In this document: in pieces, positions 6,634 to 6,662 of the stretch
Position numbering within the stretch: the first letter of the stretch is position 1
Layout of the letters: the number at the start of each line of letters is the position of its first letter
Assembly (NCBI GenBank): GCA_027487055.1
Contig: JAIYEJ010000030.1
Location: forward strand, 1 to 6,662
DNA: 6,662 bases
DNA from: Methylotenera sp.
GTDB taxonomy: Bacteria > Pseudomonadota > Gammaproteobacteria > Burkholderiales > Methylophilaceae
Reading direction: 5' to 3'
Made by a program: the position numbers and the translations under genes
Notes under the pieces: generated by a model
Database searches by the model: none
The model's input: the letters and a program-made list of their open reading frames with translations, nothing else
Told to the model about the DNA's origin: nothing

Positions 6634-6662
6634 TTAAACTAAATCTAATTTGTAAACTAGCC
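6634..6662 (-). CDS. Possible last codons of a minus-strand gene outside the window
   Basis: One minus-strand frame reads LVYKLDLV followed by TAA at 6636-6634, two bases before the terminator. A stop codon this close to a minus-oriented terminator is a typical gene end. Only eight codons are visible, so the product cannot be named, and the tract may simply be noncoding. Confidence 0.25.

Overview
This window comes from a Gram-negative bacterium of moderate-to-low GC. It encodes a signal-peptide-bearing outer-membrane beta-barrel, and its intergenic DNA is very AT-rich. The gene types (alginate-export porin, free-standing Lon substrate-binding domain protein, OvoA) fit a beta- or gammaproteobacterium. 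A Methylophilaceae-like betaproteobacterium is my best guess, but this is inference from protein flavour and composition, not from a marker gene. All supported genes lie on the minus strand, so the transcriptional order runs from right to left.

Right edge (about 6599-6662): a strong hairpin terminator with U-tract, probably ending a minus-strand gene that lies almost wholly outside the window. Next, 6466-4814 encodes an alginate-export-family outer-membrane barrel. A 253-base AT-rich spacer follows, then 4560-3949 encodes a stand-alone LON substrate-binding domain protein of unknown function. A second AT-rich spacer of 212 bases leads into the main feature of the window.

The core is a two-gene ovothiol locus. 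3736-1631 encodes a 701-residue OvoA: an iron-dependent 5-histidylcysteine sulfoxide synthase fused to a SAM methyltransferase domain. Its last 19 bases overlap 1649-393, a MalY/PatB-type PLP enzyme that is best read as OvoB, the C-S lyase of the same pathway. Together they could perform all steps from histidine plus cysteine to ovothiol A: oxidative C-S coupling, beta-lyase release of 5-thiohistidine, then ring N-methylation. The second gene has no plausible ATG start and is probably translated by coupling to ovoA.

A secreted Sel1-repeat protein, cut off by the left edge (355-1), begins 37 bases after ovoB and carries the only clear Shine-Dalgarno sequence in the window. It may be a third operon member. 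I saw no RNA genes, CRISPR arrays, insertion sequences or integration sites.
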